Assembly (NCBI GenBank): GCA_023935145.1
Contig: CM043700.1
Location: 105,864,400-105,928,399, forward strand
Length of the DNA stretch: 64,000 bases
Direction of reading: 5' to 3'
Source: Bretschneidera sinensis
Taxonomy: Eukaryota > Streptophyta > Magnoliopsida > Brassicales > Akaniaceae
A program made the translations under genes and the position numbers. The notes under the pieces were generated by a model. The model saw nothing but the letters and a program-made list of their open reading frames with translations, was not told the origin of the DNA and did no database searches. Shown in pieces: positions 1 through 10,844 of the stretch (within the stretch, counting starts at the first letter, position 1; each line of letters begins with the position of its first letter).

Positions 1-760
1 TCATTGATTTTACGGACCTGAACAAAGCTTGCCCAAAAGACAGCTTCCCACTGCCACAGATTAACCAGCTCATCGACGCAACGTCAAGACACAAATTGCT
101 AACCTTCATGGATGCATACTCTAGTTACAACCAGATCCTTATACACAGGTCCGACCAAGAGAAAACGACCTTCATCACTAGGCAGGGGTTATACTGTTAC
201 AAGGTCATGCCTTTCAATCTCAAGAACGCTGGGGCAACTTACCAAAGATTGTTAAACAAAATCTTTCGTGAGCAGATCAGAAAAAACATGGAGGTTTACG
301 TGGATGATATGGTGGTAAAAAGTGTTAGAGCTAAAGACTACGAAGCCGATCTGAAAGAAGCATTTGAAGTTCTTCGGTGCCATCAAATGAAATTGAACCC
401 CGCAAAATGCACCTTTGGAGTCACCGAGGGAAAGTTCCTCGGCTTCATGATGACCCAAAGGGGCATAGAGACGAACCCAAAAAAAATAAAGGCCATCCTC
501 GGCATGAGCCCACCCCGGACAGTGAAAGAAGTCCAACAATTAACCGGACGGATAGCCACTTTAAGCCGATTCATGTCAAAATCCGTAGAGAAATGCCTTT
601 CATTGTTTAAGGCCATCATAAAAGCCAAGGACTTTGTCTGGACTAAAGATTGTCAGAAGGCATTCGATGAACTAAAAGAGTATTTGGGCTCAGCCCCTCT
701 CCTAACCAAGCCCGTCACTAGCGAAAAACTCTTCCTGTACCTAGCTGTCGGACAAGAAGT
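1..760 (+). pseudogene. Tat pol: reverse transcriptase domain, partial at both ends
   Basis: The frame is open from the window edge (base 3) to the insertion border. It contains the RT motif FMDAYSSYNQI (the G usual after the first YS is S here) and the catalytic YVDDMVVKS box, followed by the thumb/connection region with FLGFMMTQRGIE and the start of the RNase H connection (LFLYLAVGQEV). RT copies element RNA into cDNA. The domain itself has no stop, unlike the rest of pol. The last codons before the stop at 780 come from the inserted LTR. The missing continuation is found at 13371. Confidence 0.88.
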
Positions 761-2026
761 TGTTGTGCAAAAATATACCTAAATTAATAAGCAAATATTT
801 GAACAGTTTTACTTGCAAGTGCACAAAGTCAACATAGCAGTATAGTGTGCAAAAACAAGATTATCTCTACAAGGATTGATAAATGTTGTTTTAGAATTAG
901 TTTCACTATATAGTACGATAGAAATAATAATTGAGTTTGAATTAATAATGATAAAAGTGTAAGGGTTTGATATCCACCACTAATCGTACTTTCCCAATAA
1001 ATAGTGTGCCAATACTTTAACTATACTACGAATACCTAATGTTGTCAACCTAAGGGCATGGTGTATACTCTTTAAGCCATTGATTTCCTTAAGCCATGAG
1101 TCAGGCATGGTGTATACTCTAAGTCTTTTCTTTCTTAAAGGATTTAGCATGGTGTAACTAAGTTGCTCTTTAAGAGAGCATAAGTTCTGTGAAAATCGAC
1201 AAACATACAAGACCTAGGGCATATTATATACTCCCGGTTTTCCATATTGATTAACCCAAGAATCTGGCGTGGATTTCTTTTGTTACTATTATTAAACCCA
1301 AGACTCAATCATCCAAATTGATTTAATTAACTAATTCATACCACATGCATATGTTGATCAGGCAAATACATCTGAGGAATTCGATAAAACAAGCATTAAT
1401 CAATTAAAGCATCATAATACAACTATTGCAAGGGCAATAATACTCATTTATGGAAAAGCACAATTAGGGCTTACTAGTAAGTTAGTTACACATGGTTTTG
1501 ATATTAAACATCTTCAAAAAGTAAAAATAAAGGGAGAATAATAAACCCGAAAGTACTACAGAGAAGAGTCGTCAATTCGTCTCCACAGTTTCCTTCTCCA
1601 AAAACCAAAACTAAAACTAAAAGGAACACCCTTGTTTATGTGTTTATAAGTCTATTTATAAGGTTTTGGGACATCTATAAGCCCTACCTCGTAAAACGAT
1701 ACTCAACCCTTACTTTGTAAAATAAGTTATGTCGTTTTACTGCACGTGTGCGCTCGATCTTATACTGGTGCGCTCGAGCGCAGGGGTGTCGAGCCTTCTT
1801 CTTGTGTGCACGAGCGCTGGTGTGCTCGATCACACACTTCTGTGCTCGATCGCACTAAGCAACTTTTAATTCTTCCAACTTTGTTCTCTAATCCAGATGA
1901 TGTTCAATTTTCTTCAATAACCTAGGAAAACACAGAAAAGACATAAAATAGCATGAAATAACACAAGTAGGAACTTAACAAATGTAAATTAAAGGGGCTT
2001 AAATACGAATATTTAAGCACTTATCA
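761..2026 (-). repeat. Athila-1 3' LTR
   Basis: This is the direct repeat partner of 12079-13365. On the minus strand it begins TGATAAGTGC and ends near TTTTTGCACAACA. The minus-strand TATA box lies at 1652-1660 (TATAAATAG). A cluster of CGCTCGATC-like motifs at about 1745-1855 is upstream of it. Downstream of the TATA box, in the R/U5 part, GCATGGTGTATACTC-like motifs recur at about 1055-1250. The short ORF seen in the other copies is frameshifted here, where one motif copy has lost two bases (near 1150). Confidence 0.9.
1652..1660 (-). promoter_or_regulatory. TATA box of Athila-1 3' LTR
   Basis: TATAAATAG on the minus strand, about 370 bases inside the LTR start. Equivalent boxes occur at 12982-12990, 23022-23030 and 28629-28637 (minus) and at 41617-41625 and 48816-48824 (plus) in the other family members, always at the same relative position. 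Confidence 0.65.
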
Positions 2027-2040
2027 CACCCCCAAAACTT
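2027..2040 (-). other. Polypurine tract of Athila-1
   Basis: The minus strand reads AAGTTTTGGGGGTG directly before the LTR start TGATAAGTGC. This is the plus-strand primer site. Two further PPT-like copies lie inside the 3' UTR at 3240-3250 and 3341-3352. Confidence 0.8.
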
Positions 2041-3500
2041 ACATATTGCTAGTTCCTTAGCAATATAAAACTAAAAACTAAATGAAAAAAAAAACAAATA
2101 ACACAGATAGATCCATCATTCATGGTATCCAAAAATTTAGGTCGCACACAAAACCTGATATTCATTCATGAGCAAGCTTAACATAAAACCCATTTTTGCA
2201 ACAAACAAAAAAAATTTAAATTAAAATTTAATTACTTACAGGAGACAGGCTAAGGCATCATAGGTCTAACTCAGTGCAAGTGATCTAACACATAAAAGAT
2301 GAAGCTTTCAAATAACTCCAATGTGTAATGTCTCCATGTCTCAAGATTCACCGAATTTCCTATCAGAATGAACAATAATGACATAGTTTTATTTCTTTCT
2401 TTCTTTTATTATGAAACTTTGCTATGTTTAGTTTCCTTAAGCTTTCTAATTGACCCATGTAGTGAGTGTTGAGTCAATGACTCCCAAACCATATGGTTTT
2501 AGGGCATTAGGTGTAAAGACACCCCTAAGGACTTACTAATTCGAGTCAAAAAGGCTACGAAACTAAACTGTCTTAATGCAACCAAGCAATTCTCACCTTT
2601 TGATGTGAGCACTCACTGCTGACTAAGGCAAGTGGTCCAGTTACTTAGTGAAAAGTTTATTAATGAACATTGTGAGCAAAATTCCCACCTTTTGACGTGA
2701 ACACTCACTGCTTACTGAGGCAAGAGGTCCAATTACTTAGTGGAAAGTTTATTAATGATCATTGTGAGCAAAATTCCCACCTTTTGACGTGAACACTCAC
2801 TGTTTACTGAGGCAAGAGGTCCAGTTACTCAGTGGAAAGTTTATTTAATGATCATTATGAGCATTTTTTCTCTTTTTGTGCAAAATTTTTTTTCTACTTT
2901 TCTATGCCAAAGTGTTCATCTAACAAGTCATCCGGTTACAGCTAAGCCATGGAAACATACATATTAAAATCACTTGTCATACCCCACATAATTATGTGCT
3001 TGTGTCAGATTAGATCAAACTTGTGAATTCTTAAATGCCCCTAAGGTAAGTAGCTAAAATTTAAAACTCTATTATTATATCATATGTTCAAGATTTTAAG
3101 CTTACTAATGAAATCCTATCGTAGTATTTATTTATATCAACCAAAATTCAAAACAACATGAACATGCAATTATCTTTTAGACAATAAAAAAAAACTGGGA
3201 CAATAGTGTGTGAAAATGTGTGTGAATGTGTCTCCTATACCCCCAAACTTAATTTACACATTGTCCCCAATGTGTGAAAATCATGGAAAGAACTGACCTA
3301 GGAGATGGAGAACTAGTTGGGCTGGCATGGCTCATAGCACACCCCCAAACTTGAACTGATACACATATCGACATTGAAAAATAAAATACTAAAGTAATAC
3401 CAGAAAACAACAAAATACTAAAAACAGTAAAAGAAATATGAAAACAATAAAATTAAAAGGATATGTTGTGGGGTGCCTTCCATGAGTGCTAAGTTTTACT
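2041..3500 (-). other. Athila-1 3' UTR
   Basis: Non-coding region between the env-like ORF and the polypurine tract. It holds a 92-bp tandem repeat (2592-2866), two extra PPT-like sites (3240-3250, 3341-3352) and a short hairpin TACACATTG-TCCC-CAATGTGT at about 3254-3276. Clearly homologous 3' UTRs are present in Athila-2, -3 and -4. Confidence 0.75.
2592..2866 (-). repeat. 92-bp tandem repeat, three copies, in Athila-1 3' UTR
   Basis: Units start at 2592, 2684 and 2776, an exact 92-base spacing. Each contains CCACCTTTTGACGTGA, ACACTCACTG and TTAATGATCATT. Related units are in Athila-2 (about 23915-24110), Athila-3 (two at 47734 and 47827) and Athila-4 (one, about 54925-55015). Confidence 0.9.
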
Positions 3501-4621
3501 TCTTCAGCCAAGCGGTGCACCACTCTCATTGCTGGCCTCCATGTGGTGTTGACGATGAGGCACTAGGGGCGGGAGGTAGTCGGTCTAGAATGGCCTGTAG
3601 CATCGCTTTGTTCCTCGTTAAGCGTGCCTCCAACCCATCTATACGCTGATGAACTAGGCACGTAACCTCCCGATCCTCTCATAGAATATTAGCTATCTCA
3701 TACCGGAAAGAAGATATCTCCTCAAGGATGTGCTGATACTCTGTGGGGCCCATGTCAGCATGGTCCTCATCCCAAGGATGATCCTCTACCCTCTCAACAA
3801 CAAGTGCAGGTCCCCGGAGTCCTCTGGGTCCACTGACTCTTGCCAAAGAATATGTGCTCTCTAACTGGTCCATTTGTGAAGGTGCCCTTAATTCCCTTCT
3901 TCTTGAAAATATAAGTGATGAGGAATTGGAATGGGAGCTCCTAAGCATTGGTAGTGATGACCTGACGTGCATGGATGTGGTCCCAGAACTTATGAATTTG
4001 GCTCTAAATGATAGCAGGAATGAAGTACTAGTGGCCTCTGTGAAAGGCATACAGTGCTTGAAGGAACTTGTCATGCCTCTGAGTCTTGTGTCACAATGGG
4101 CACATATTACACTGTAGAATAGAATCCACAAGCCAGAGTTGTGGAGGCAACTTAGACCAGCTCTTAGCATTGTTGTGCCTATCCGTATACTGCCCGGCAC
4201 ACATGTCTTCTATGATGGCAGAAAGGGAGAAGGACTCCAGCTGCTCATCTAACCGGGCACCCTCAAGTGGATATTCTTCAGGGCATTTGAGGGCAGTAAC
4301 TATGTCTGATGATGTCAAGTTAATGTAATTGCCCTAAACAGATGAGGACAAGGCACCTAGCCTACTGCAGTTAAAAGAGAGGTTCTCATAGAATTGACAA
4401 ATGAATCTGGTGTAGACGATAAAGCAGACAGGCTTGAACAACCTCTTCAAATCATGACGCTTGAACTCTTGCATGGCCCATTGGGTGGCTTTAAAGCTTT
4501 TGAAGTCACTGTCTATGTTAAAGATGGTTTCGAACAAGATCTCTATCTGCTCAAAGGTAGGTCGAGAAGACTGTGCACGGTTACCTGAGGCGCGGGATGT
4601 GGAGGCAGTATGTTTAGGCAT
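3500..4621 (-). pseudogene. Athila env-like ORF (putative plant transposon protein domain), broken
   Basis: The start is taken at MPKHTAS (ATG at 4621). The N-terminal part reads FETIFNIDSDFKSF and LFKPVCFIVYT. After a break come TSSDIVTALKCPEEYP, DMCAGQYTDRHNN and LWLVDSILQCNMCPL. A last piece runs through the ALYAFHRGHW-equivalent region to EYQHILEEISSF. Stops and shifts divide it into at least three pieces. The same protein is better preserved in Athila-3 (45950-47100). The family is the ORF found after integrase in Athila elements, often called env-like; I see no clear signal peptide or membrane anchor in this copy. Its function is unknown. Confidence 0.7.
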
Positions 4622-5513
4622 GCTGGATACAATCTGCATATGGGGTGCGCTCGATCACAGAAAGGTGCGATTAATCGCACTGTACCAATTGCACTTGATC
4701 ACACTAGTATTACGCTCGATCGCACTAGTTGTTATGTCACTGAGGTCTTTTGTCGAACAGCTTGTGGGCGACAGTGAATCCAAACAATGGGTGATGAGAG
4801 CTAAAAATTCCCAACTTCCTGCAATTTTAACCAAACACAACCACAAAGACAAAAAGAACACGTTGTATGCAACTATTAGTAACAAGAATATGCAAGCAAT
4901 GTGATAAGTGATCGTGTGTGGTTGTGATGGTGGAAGAAAGGGAGACGAGTTTACTTGGTGAGGTGAGGAGCGACGTGAGGTGGTATGTGATGGTGATGTG
5001 GTGGTGAGTGCTGTGATAGATTGGGCATGGGCAAGGGCAGTGGTGAGTGAGTTGTACGAGGGGGTAGAGAGTGCAGAGAGTGGGAGTGAAAATGAGGAAT
5101 AAAATGAAATGACCTAAAATAGGCATGTGACCTTCTGTCCCAAGTGCGCTCGATCACACTTATGTGCAGGTATGTGCATGTGGATGCCCTCGCGGGCTAT
5201 TGGGCCCATGGCAAGATTATGCTCGAGTGCACTGTGGAGTGCCATTGATCACAAGGACAGAACGCACTGTACCACTAAACTAACTAAAGTAAAGACGAAA
5301 AAAGTTAAAAATAATGAAGAATAATAAACAAAAATAAAAATGTACCGTACTCAGTGGCCTCAGTGCCATTGACCTTAATAGAGGCACTTAAGCTACACGT
5401 TTATCAAAGTCTGAACTGCTCAAATGCTCTCTATAGTAGCCTCAGTGCTACTCTCTTGGAAGGGAACACTCAAAGTCCACCTCATGTGGCTCAAGTGTTC
5501 TTGGCGCCATTAC
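4622..5513 (-). other. Leader between integrase and env-like ORF, with motif clusters and a putative intron
   Basis: No gene. CGCTCGATCACA / CGATCGCAC-like motifs cluster at 4643-4725 and 5143-5250. On the minus strand a donor-like GTAAAC (GT at 4954-4953) and an acceptor-like TTGCAG (ending 4819) bracket about 136 bases; Athila-3 has a comparable pair at 45652-45775. Open frames here are low-complexity, rich in H, T, S and P, and are not believed to be genes. Confidence 0.5.
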
Positions 5514-6943
5514 TTACTGGATAAACTGGAGTGCCAAATCTTCATCTCTTGGTAGCAATTTGATTTCAAGGTATGGCTTTACTTTGTGTCCATTCACTAT
5601 GAATGTCTGATTGTTGTTGGAACCATGGATCTCCAAAGCACAATGAGGAAAGACCTTGGTGACCACATAAGGACCAGACCATCGGGACTTGAGTTTGCCT
5701 GGGAACAATCTTAATCGTGAAATGTAGAGCAACACCTTCTGTCCCGCATGAAACTCTTTCCTAACCAGCTGTTTATCATGATAGACTTTGGTCCTTTCTT
5801 TGTAGAGCTTGGCATTCTCATATGCATCATGCCTTAATTCTCCCAGCTCATTTAAGTGCAGCTTCCTCTTTTCACCCGCTTGTTTCATGTCAAAATTGAA
5901 CTGCTTTATGGCCCAATATGCTCGATGCTTTAACTCCACCTGTAAATGACATGCTTTCCCAAAGACTAATCGGTATGGAGACATGCCAATTGGTGTTTTG
6001 TAAGCTGTCCTATATGCCCATAAGGAATCATTCAGGTGCAAAGACCAATCCTTCTTACTATGATTCACAGTTCTCTTCAGGATGCCTTTGATCTCTCGGT
6101 TACTTATCTCCACTTGGCCACTGGTTTGAGGATGATAAGAAGTGCCAACTTTATGGGCGATCCCATATTTCTTGATCAGGGCAGCAAAAGATTGATTATG
6201 GAAGTGGCTGCCTCCATCACTGATTATTGCTCTTGGAGTCCTAAACCGAGTAAAGATGTTATCCTGGAAAAATTTTATAACCACTTTGTGATCATTAGTC
6301 TTTGAAGGGACAACCTCAACCCATTTGGACACATAATCCACACCCATAAGAATATATAAATAACCATACGAGTTAGGAAATGGACCCATGAAATCAATAC
6401 CCCATACATCAAAAAGCTCGACTACATGAATATTTTGTAATGGCATCTGATTTTTGGATGAGATGTTACTTGTCCTCTGGCATCTATCACATGAGCTGCA
6501 AAATGAAAAGCATCTTTAAACAAATTAGGTCAATAAAAACCTGATTGTAATACCTTAAGAGTTGTTCTCTTGGCCCCAAAGTGTCATCCACAAGCAAATT
6601 GATGGCAATGTTGCAATAAGCTCAAATGTTCCTCCTCTGAGACACACCTTCTAATGATTTGACCAGCGAAAAATTTGAATAGGTAGGGGTCATCCCAATG
6701 GTAATGTCGTGCTATAGATATCAATCTCTTTCTTTCTTGACTGGACATACCTGGAGGAAAAACCTTAGCAGTTATATAATTTACAATATCGACATACCAT
6801 AGAAGTGTTACCTCTAATGCAAACAATTGTTCATAAGGGAAGTTCTCATTCCAAGGTAGTGCATTTTTATCGTCATCATGAGGTAGTCTAGATAGGTGAT
6901 CTACAACCACATTTTCACTGGCCTTCTTGCCTTTAATCTCCAA
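5514..6943 (-). pseudogene. Athila-1 integrase
   Basis: Integrase inserts the cDNA into the genome. The N-terminal piece (6584-6943) holds the HHCC zinc-finger region (ISIARHYHW, HLSLLQHCHQFACG), where a stop falls in the CGGHFG-equivalent. The second part (5514-6446, about 310 residues, open) has the catalytic triad: D in [10 protein letters not shown] in IISDGGSHF, and E in [12 protein letters not shown]. It ends with the C-terminal DNA-binding region ([19 protein letters not shown]). The core is intact but is separated from the finger by stops and a frameshift at 6447-6583. It lies directly downstream of RNase H and upstream of the env leader. Confidence 0.88.
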
Positions 6944-7420
6944 GTCAAACTCTTACAAAAGGAGTACCCATTTGATTAACCTAGGCTTTTCATCTTTCTT
7001 AGCAAACAAATATCTCAAAGCAGCATGATCAGTAAATACAATAACCTTAGAGCCAATTAGGTATGATCTAAACTTCTCCAAAGTAAAAATAACAGCTAAC
7101 AATTATTTTTTAATAGTAGAATAATTTAGCTGAGCATCATTTAAAGTTCTAGAAGCATAATAGATAGCATGAGGTACCTTATCGATTCTCTGGCCCAAAA
7201 CGGCTCCCAGGGCGAAATCACTAGCATTACACATCAACTCAAATGGAAGACTCCAATCAGGTGCCATTATTATTGGTGCGGAGGTGAGCAAGTTATTTAA
7301 TGTGTTGAAAGCATCCATACAGTCATTAGTCCATTCAAACTTGGTATCTTTAGCTAATAGTGCACACAGAGGTCTTAGAAAAGTCCTTGATGAATCGTTT
7401 GTAGAATCCAGCATGTCCAA
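6880..7420 (-). pseudogene. Athila-1 RNase H domain
   Basis: Reads FELMCNASDFALGAVLGQ (first catalytic D), a conserved [27 protein letters not shown] and VVDHLSRLPHDD. The codon of the conserved E after IKK is a stop, and a second stop follows KWVLLL, where Q is expected. The frame shifts near 7380 at the border with RT. RNase H removes RNA from the cDNA hybrid; this copy is inactive. Confidence 0.85.
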
Positions 7421-8624
7421 GGAAACTTCTGACAGCTTTTACTGTTAGAGGAGGAGGCAATTTTGAAATGATGTCGATCTTGGCCTTGTCTAGCTCAATA
7501 CCCTTGTTGGAAATGGAATGACCCAACACAATGCCTTGTTGAACCATAAAATGACATTTTTCCCAATTTAGCACAAAGTTGCATTCTTCATATCTCTTGA
7601 GGACACTCTTCAGATAATTGAGGCATTCATCAAAATTAGAACCAAAAACACTAAAATCATCCATAAATACCTCCATGAATTTCTCCACCATGTCGAAAAA
7701 AATGCTCATCATACATCTTTGAAAGGTGGCTGGTGTATTGCATAAACCGAATGACATCCTTCTGTAAGTAAATGTTCTGAAAGGGCATATGAAGGTGGTC
7801 TTTTCTTGGTCCTCTGGTGCTATAGCAATCTGGTTATAACCACTATACCCATCCAAGAAGCAATAGTAGCTATGACCAGCTAATCTCTTTAACATCTGAT
7901 CAATGAAGGGCAAGGGAAAATGATCTTTTTTGGTCACCTTGTTTAGCCTTCTGTAATCAATGCAGACCCTCCAACCAGTGGTTATTCTTGTAGGTATCAA
8001 CTCTTTATCTTCATTTTTCACCGTTGTAATCCCACTCTTCTTCGAAACAACTTGGACTGGACTTACCCATTTATTGTCTGAGATGGGGTAGATAATGCCA
8101 ACATCCAGTAGTTTCAATACCTCTGCCTTGACTACCTCTTTCGTGTGTGGGTTGAGTCTTCTTTGAGCATCTTGGGTGGGTTTTGCTTCATCCTCAAGGT
8201 ATATGTGATGCATGCATTTGGCTGGACTTATCCCCTTGATGTCAGCAATGGTCCATCTGATAGTCGATCTGTTGTCTCTAAGAACTCTCAACAGTTTCTC
8301 TTCTTCCCCAACACTTAGATTAGCAACAACTATCACCGGTATTGTCTTATTCTTTCCCAGATAAGCATAGGTTAAATGCCCCAGTAACTGCTTCAATTCC
8401 AAGTTTGATGCTTGGACAATGGAAGGGAGAAGAATATTATTAGTAGGTACAAGAGGTTCAAATGGAGGAGTATACTTACTTGAATGTTTTGGAGAAGCCT
8501 TAAGGAGGTGCACAACTTTAATGATGTCATCAGTAACATCTTTCAATTTTGGATCAATATTCAATCTTGTGAAATTATGGGTGAGGGTGGTCTCTAATGG
8601 ATCAATGTGATGGATCTGAAAAGC
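7350..8624 (-). pseudogene. Athila-1 reverse transcriptase
   Basis: A long open segment of about 404 residues. It contains the pre-RT linker (GWTIADIKGISP-like, here RWTIADIKGISPAKC), WRVCIDYRRLNKVTKKDHFPLPF, FLDGYSGYNQIAIAP, RMSFGLCNTPATFQRCM and the catalytic FMDDFSVFG (Athila variant of YxDD). It ends in GHAGFYKRFIKDFSK, where the frame shifts into RNase H. It is in frame with the protease segment upstream except for one stop at about 8625. This is the best preserved pol domain of the window, and the only complete RT among the four Athila copies. Confidence 0.9.
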
Positions 8625-8915
8625 TTACTCAACAACACCTTGCATCATACATACATTAAAACATTCCATATCGTCTTGGGGTAATTTTAATGCATTAAAT
8701 ATTTTGAATTCTATCTTCTCACCATTTACCTTCATACTTACAATACCCTTTTTCACACAAATTTTTGTATCAGTAGTTCTCATAAAGGGTCTTCCTAAGA
8801 TGATGGGCAGAGGTAATGGCATAGGGCATTCTTCCATATCTAATACAATAAAATCAGCAAATAAAATAAACTCACCTACCTTTACCAAGACATCATCAAG
8901 AATACCTCTTAGTCT
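8625..8915 (-). pseudogene. Athila-1 protease, C-terminal half
   Basis: Reads VKVGEFILFADFIVLDMEE and LPIILGRPFMRTTDTKI, the second half of the retropepsin-like domain (ILGRPF corresponds to the ILG flap/helix motif). The first half lies at 10219-10360, on the other side of the solo LTR. The two halves join without loss apart from the 5-base target duplication. Confidence 0.85.
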
Positions 8916-10218
8916 TGATGAGAGTCATAAAATGCATTTTAATGGCACTTATTTGTTAGCATTGTAGGGTTGATCTAGGGTTGAATTACACATTTATACC
9001 TTAACAATTCTAAAGTGTCATTCTTGGATCATTGATCTATTTCGGTGCATTTTCAGGTGTTTTGGGTTCAAAAGAGATGGAAAAGCTATCGTTGCTTAAA
9101 GCACGATGATTCGAGGTATACTGAAGTGAAGGCATGATTGCGGAAGTACAAAACGAAGAGAACCAAGGTTGTCCGCCGCGGCCTGGACCAGCTGAGCCAC
9201 GGCCTCCAGAAGCATTCAGAAGTTGAGCTCACCACCTTGGGCCATGGCCTCCAGAAACTTGAAGAAAACTAGTTAAAAGGTGGCGCCGTGGCCTTGACTA
9301 GTGTGCGCCGTGACATAAGCGCAATGCCCTGTTTCCTAATTAGAGTTTTAATGATAGTTTAGACCCAAAAATACCCTTGAACCTTTTGTATTATAAATAG
9401 ATCACTTAGGGTTTGATAAAGGGGGAGGTTTTGGACGCTGAAAAACTGAAGAAAGCGGCGACATTCTTCTCCATTACGGTGTTCAAGCATGAGCCCCATG
9501 GCCAACTAATCTCCAAGCAAGGCGAAGGGATGAATCCCTAGGTGTAGTTGTTCTTATTTCCATTCTTGGTTCAGTTGTAAGGATTTATTGTTAAACATTG
9601 TTATGATTTACTCTTTGATTAAATAAGAAGAATTTAGGTTCATGTGACAGCTGCAATTTATGTTCTTCTTCTCTTAGATTTTCTCTTAATCCGATGATTG
9701 CATGCTTCTCCTCCATATAAGTATAGTCAAACTCTTCTTATGTCAAATTTTTTGGATGTGATTGATTCCAGTAGATTTATCTTATAGGTTTATCCATTAC
9801 TGTGATATTATTATTGAAATATATTGTCGTTTCTTGATAAATCTATAAGATAGGTCATGTGTGCTTGAATCGAAATCAATGAGTGATTTGTAGCAATTAC
9901 ATTAGAGTGTTAATGTGTTGTGATTGAATATTTACCGATTTCTTGTTTGGGATGTGAAACTAGCAATCGAGATAAAAAAAATTGAATCGAGATTGGAATA
10001 ACGCAACGAACTTAGGAAGGATTCCCGAAACCTTGTTATTTCTCTATTGAATCCTTTATTATATTTACAAAATTCTATCACATTATTTCATTATCAAAAC
10101 TCAGATTCTTTCATTTAAATTTTATCGTTCGTGTTAAGGTTTATACTTTCCCTTGTAGATCACTTTTCCTTGTGGGATCGACACCTCAGCTATCCACGTG
10201 TTAGTTTGAGCGTAATCA
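8916..10218 (+). repeat. Solo LTR of another Athila-like family inside Athila-1 protease
   Basis: Starts TGATGAGAGTC and ends GAGCGTAATCA, flanked by AGTCT (8911-8915) and GGTCT (10219-10223), a 5-base target duplication with one mismatch. TATA box TATAAATAG at about 9391-9399. GC-rich repeated motifs of the form GCCRYGGCCTCCAG lie at about 9171-9315, upstream of it. The end region CCTTGTGGGATCGACACC matches the style of Athila-4 LTR ends (CCCTGTGGATTCGACCTC). No internal sequence is present, so this is what LTR-LTR recombination leaves behind. It reads opposite to its host element. Confidence 0.82.
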
Positions 10219-10844
10219 GGTCTTTTGATGCTTCTGTCTGCTAATTGCAAAGTTATGGAAGTCGGTTGAAGCTCCCCCAAACCTAGTGTTTCAAATACCG
10301 TGTATGACAGCAAATTGACACACGCTCCTAAATCTAGTAATGCATGCTCAAACAACTAGTCACCTATCTTGCAAGGAATGGTAAAACTACCTGGATCTTT
10401 TAGCTTTGCTGGTAGTTTTCTTAACAAGACCACACTTACTTCTTCAGTTAAAGCCACTGTCTCATGTTCCTGAAACTTCCTCTTATGAGTGCAACAATCT
10501 TTAAAAAATTTAGCATAAGTAGGTATTTGTTGAATTGCATCTAATAAAGGAATGTTTATTTTTACTTTCCGCAAAGTTTCAAAAATATCAAGCAGTTTAC
10601 TTTCTTTCTTTGGTTTTACTAACCTTTGAGGGAAGGGTGGTGCATTCACCTTCTCCATTTCACTTACCTTTAATACAGATGGTTTCTCTGGAGATGCTTG
10701 TGCAGACTCATCAGTTCCTATGATCTTACCATTTCTGAGAGTTGTAATGGCCTTCAGTTGCTGGTGTCCTCCTGAGTTAGGTAGTGTTTGGGATGGGAGT
10801 TCACCTTGCTTTCTTCCACTCAGCTCTTTAGCCAATTGCCCCAC
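10219..10844 (-). pseudogene. Athila-1 gag C-terminal part and protease N-terminal half
   Basis: Gag tail QVGQLAKELSGRKQGELP, then a linker with NAPPFPQRLVKPKKE, then KVKINIPLLDAIQQIPTYAK and AVLLRKLP-like (here VVLLRKLPAKLKDPGSF). The protease half holds the active-site region ALLDLGACVNLLSYTVFE (DLGA in place of DTG/DSG, as usual in Athila) and LQLADRSIKRP, where the solo LTR cuts in. One stop separates CKIGD from LFEHALL. The open frame continues a few codons into solo LTR sequence (to 10134). Confidence 0.85.

Noticed and set aside
252..628. Frames overlapping the Tat RT on both strands.
   Set aside because: Shadows of the RT, which is clearly the coding frame by its motifs.
4827..5157. 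Two minus-strand frames rich in H, P, S and T in the Athila-1 env leader.
   Set aside because: Low complexity, and the corresponding region in Athila-3 (45325-45645) is open on the sense strand in another frame; it overlaps the putative intron.
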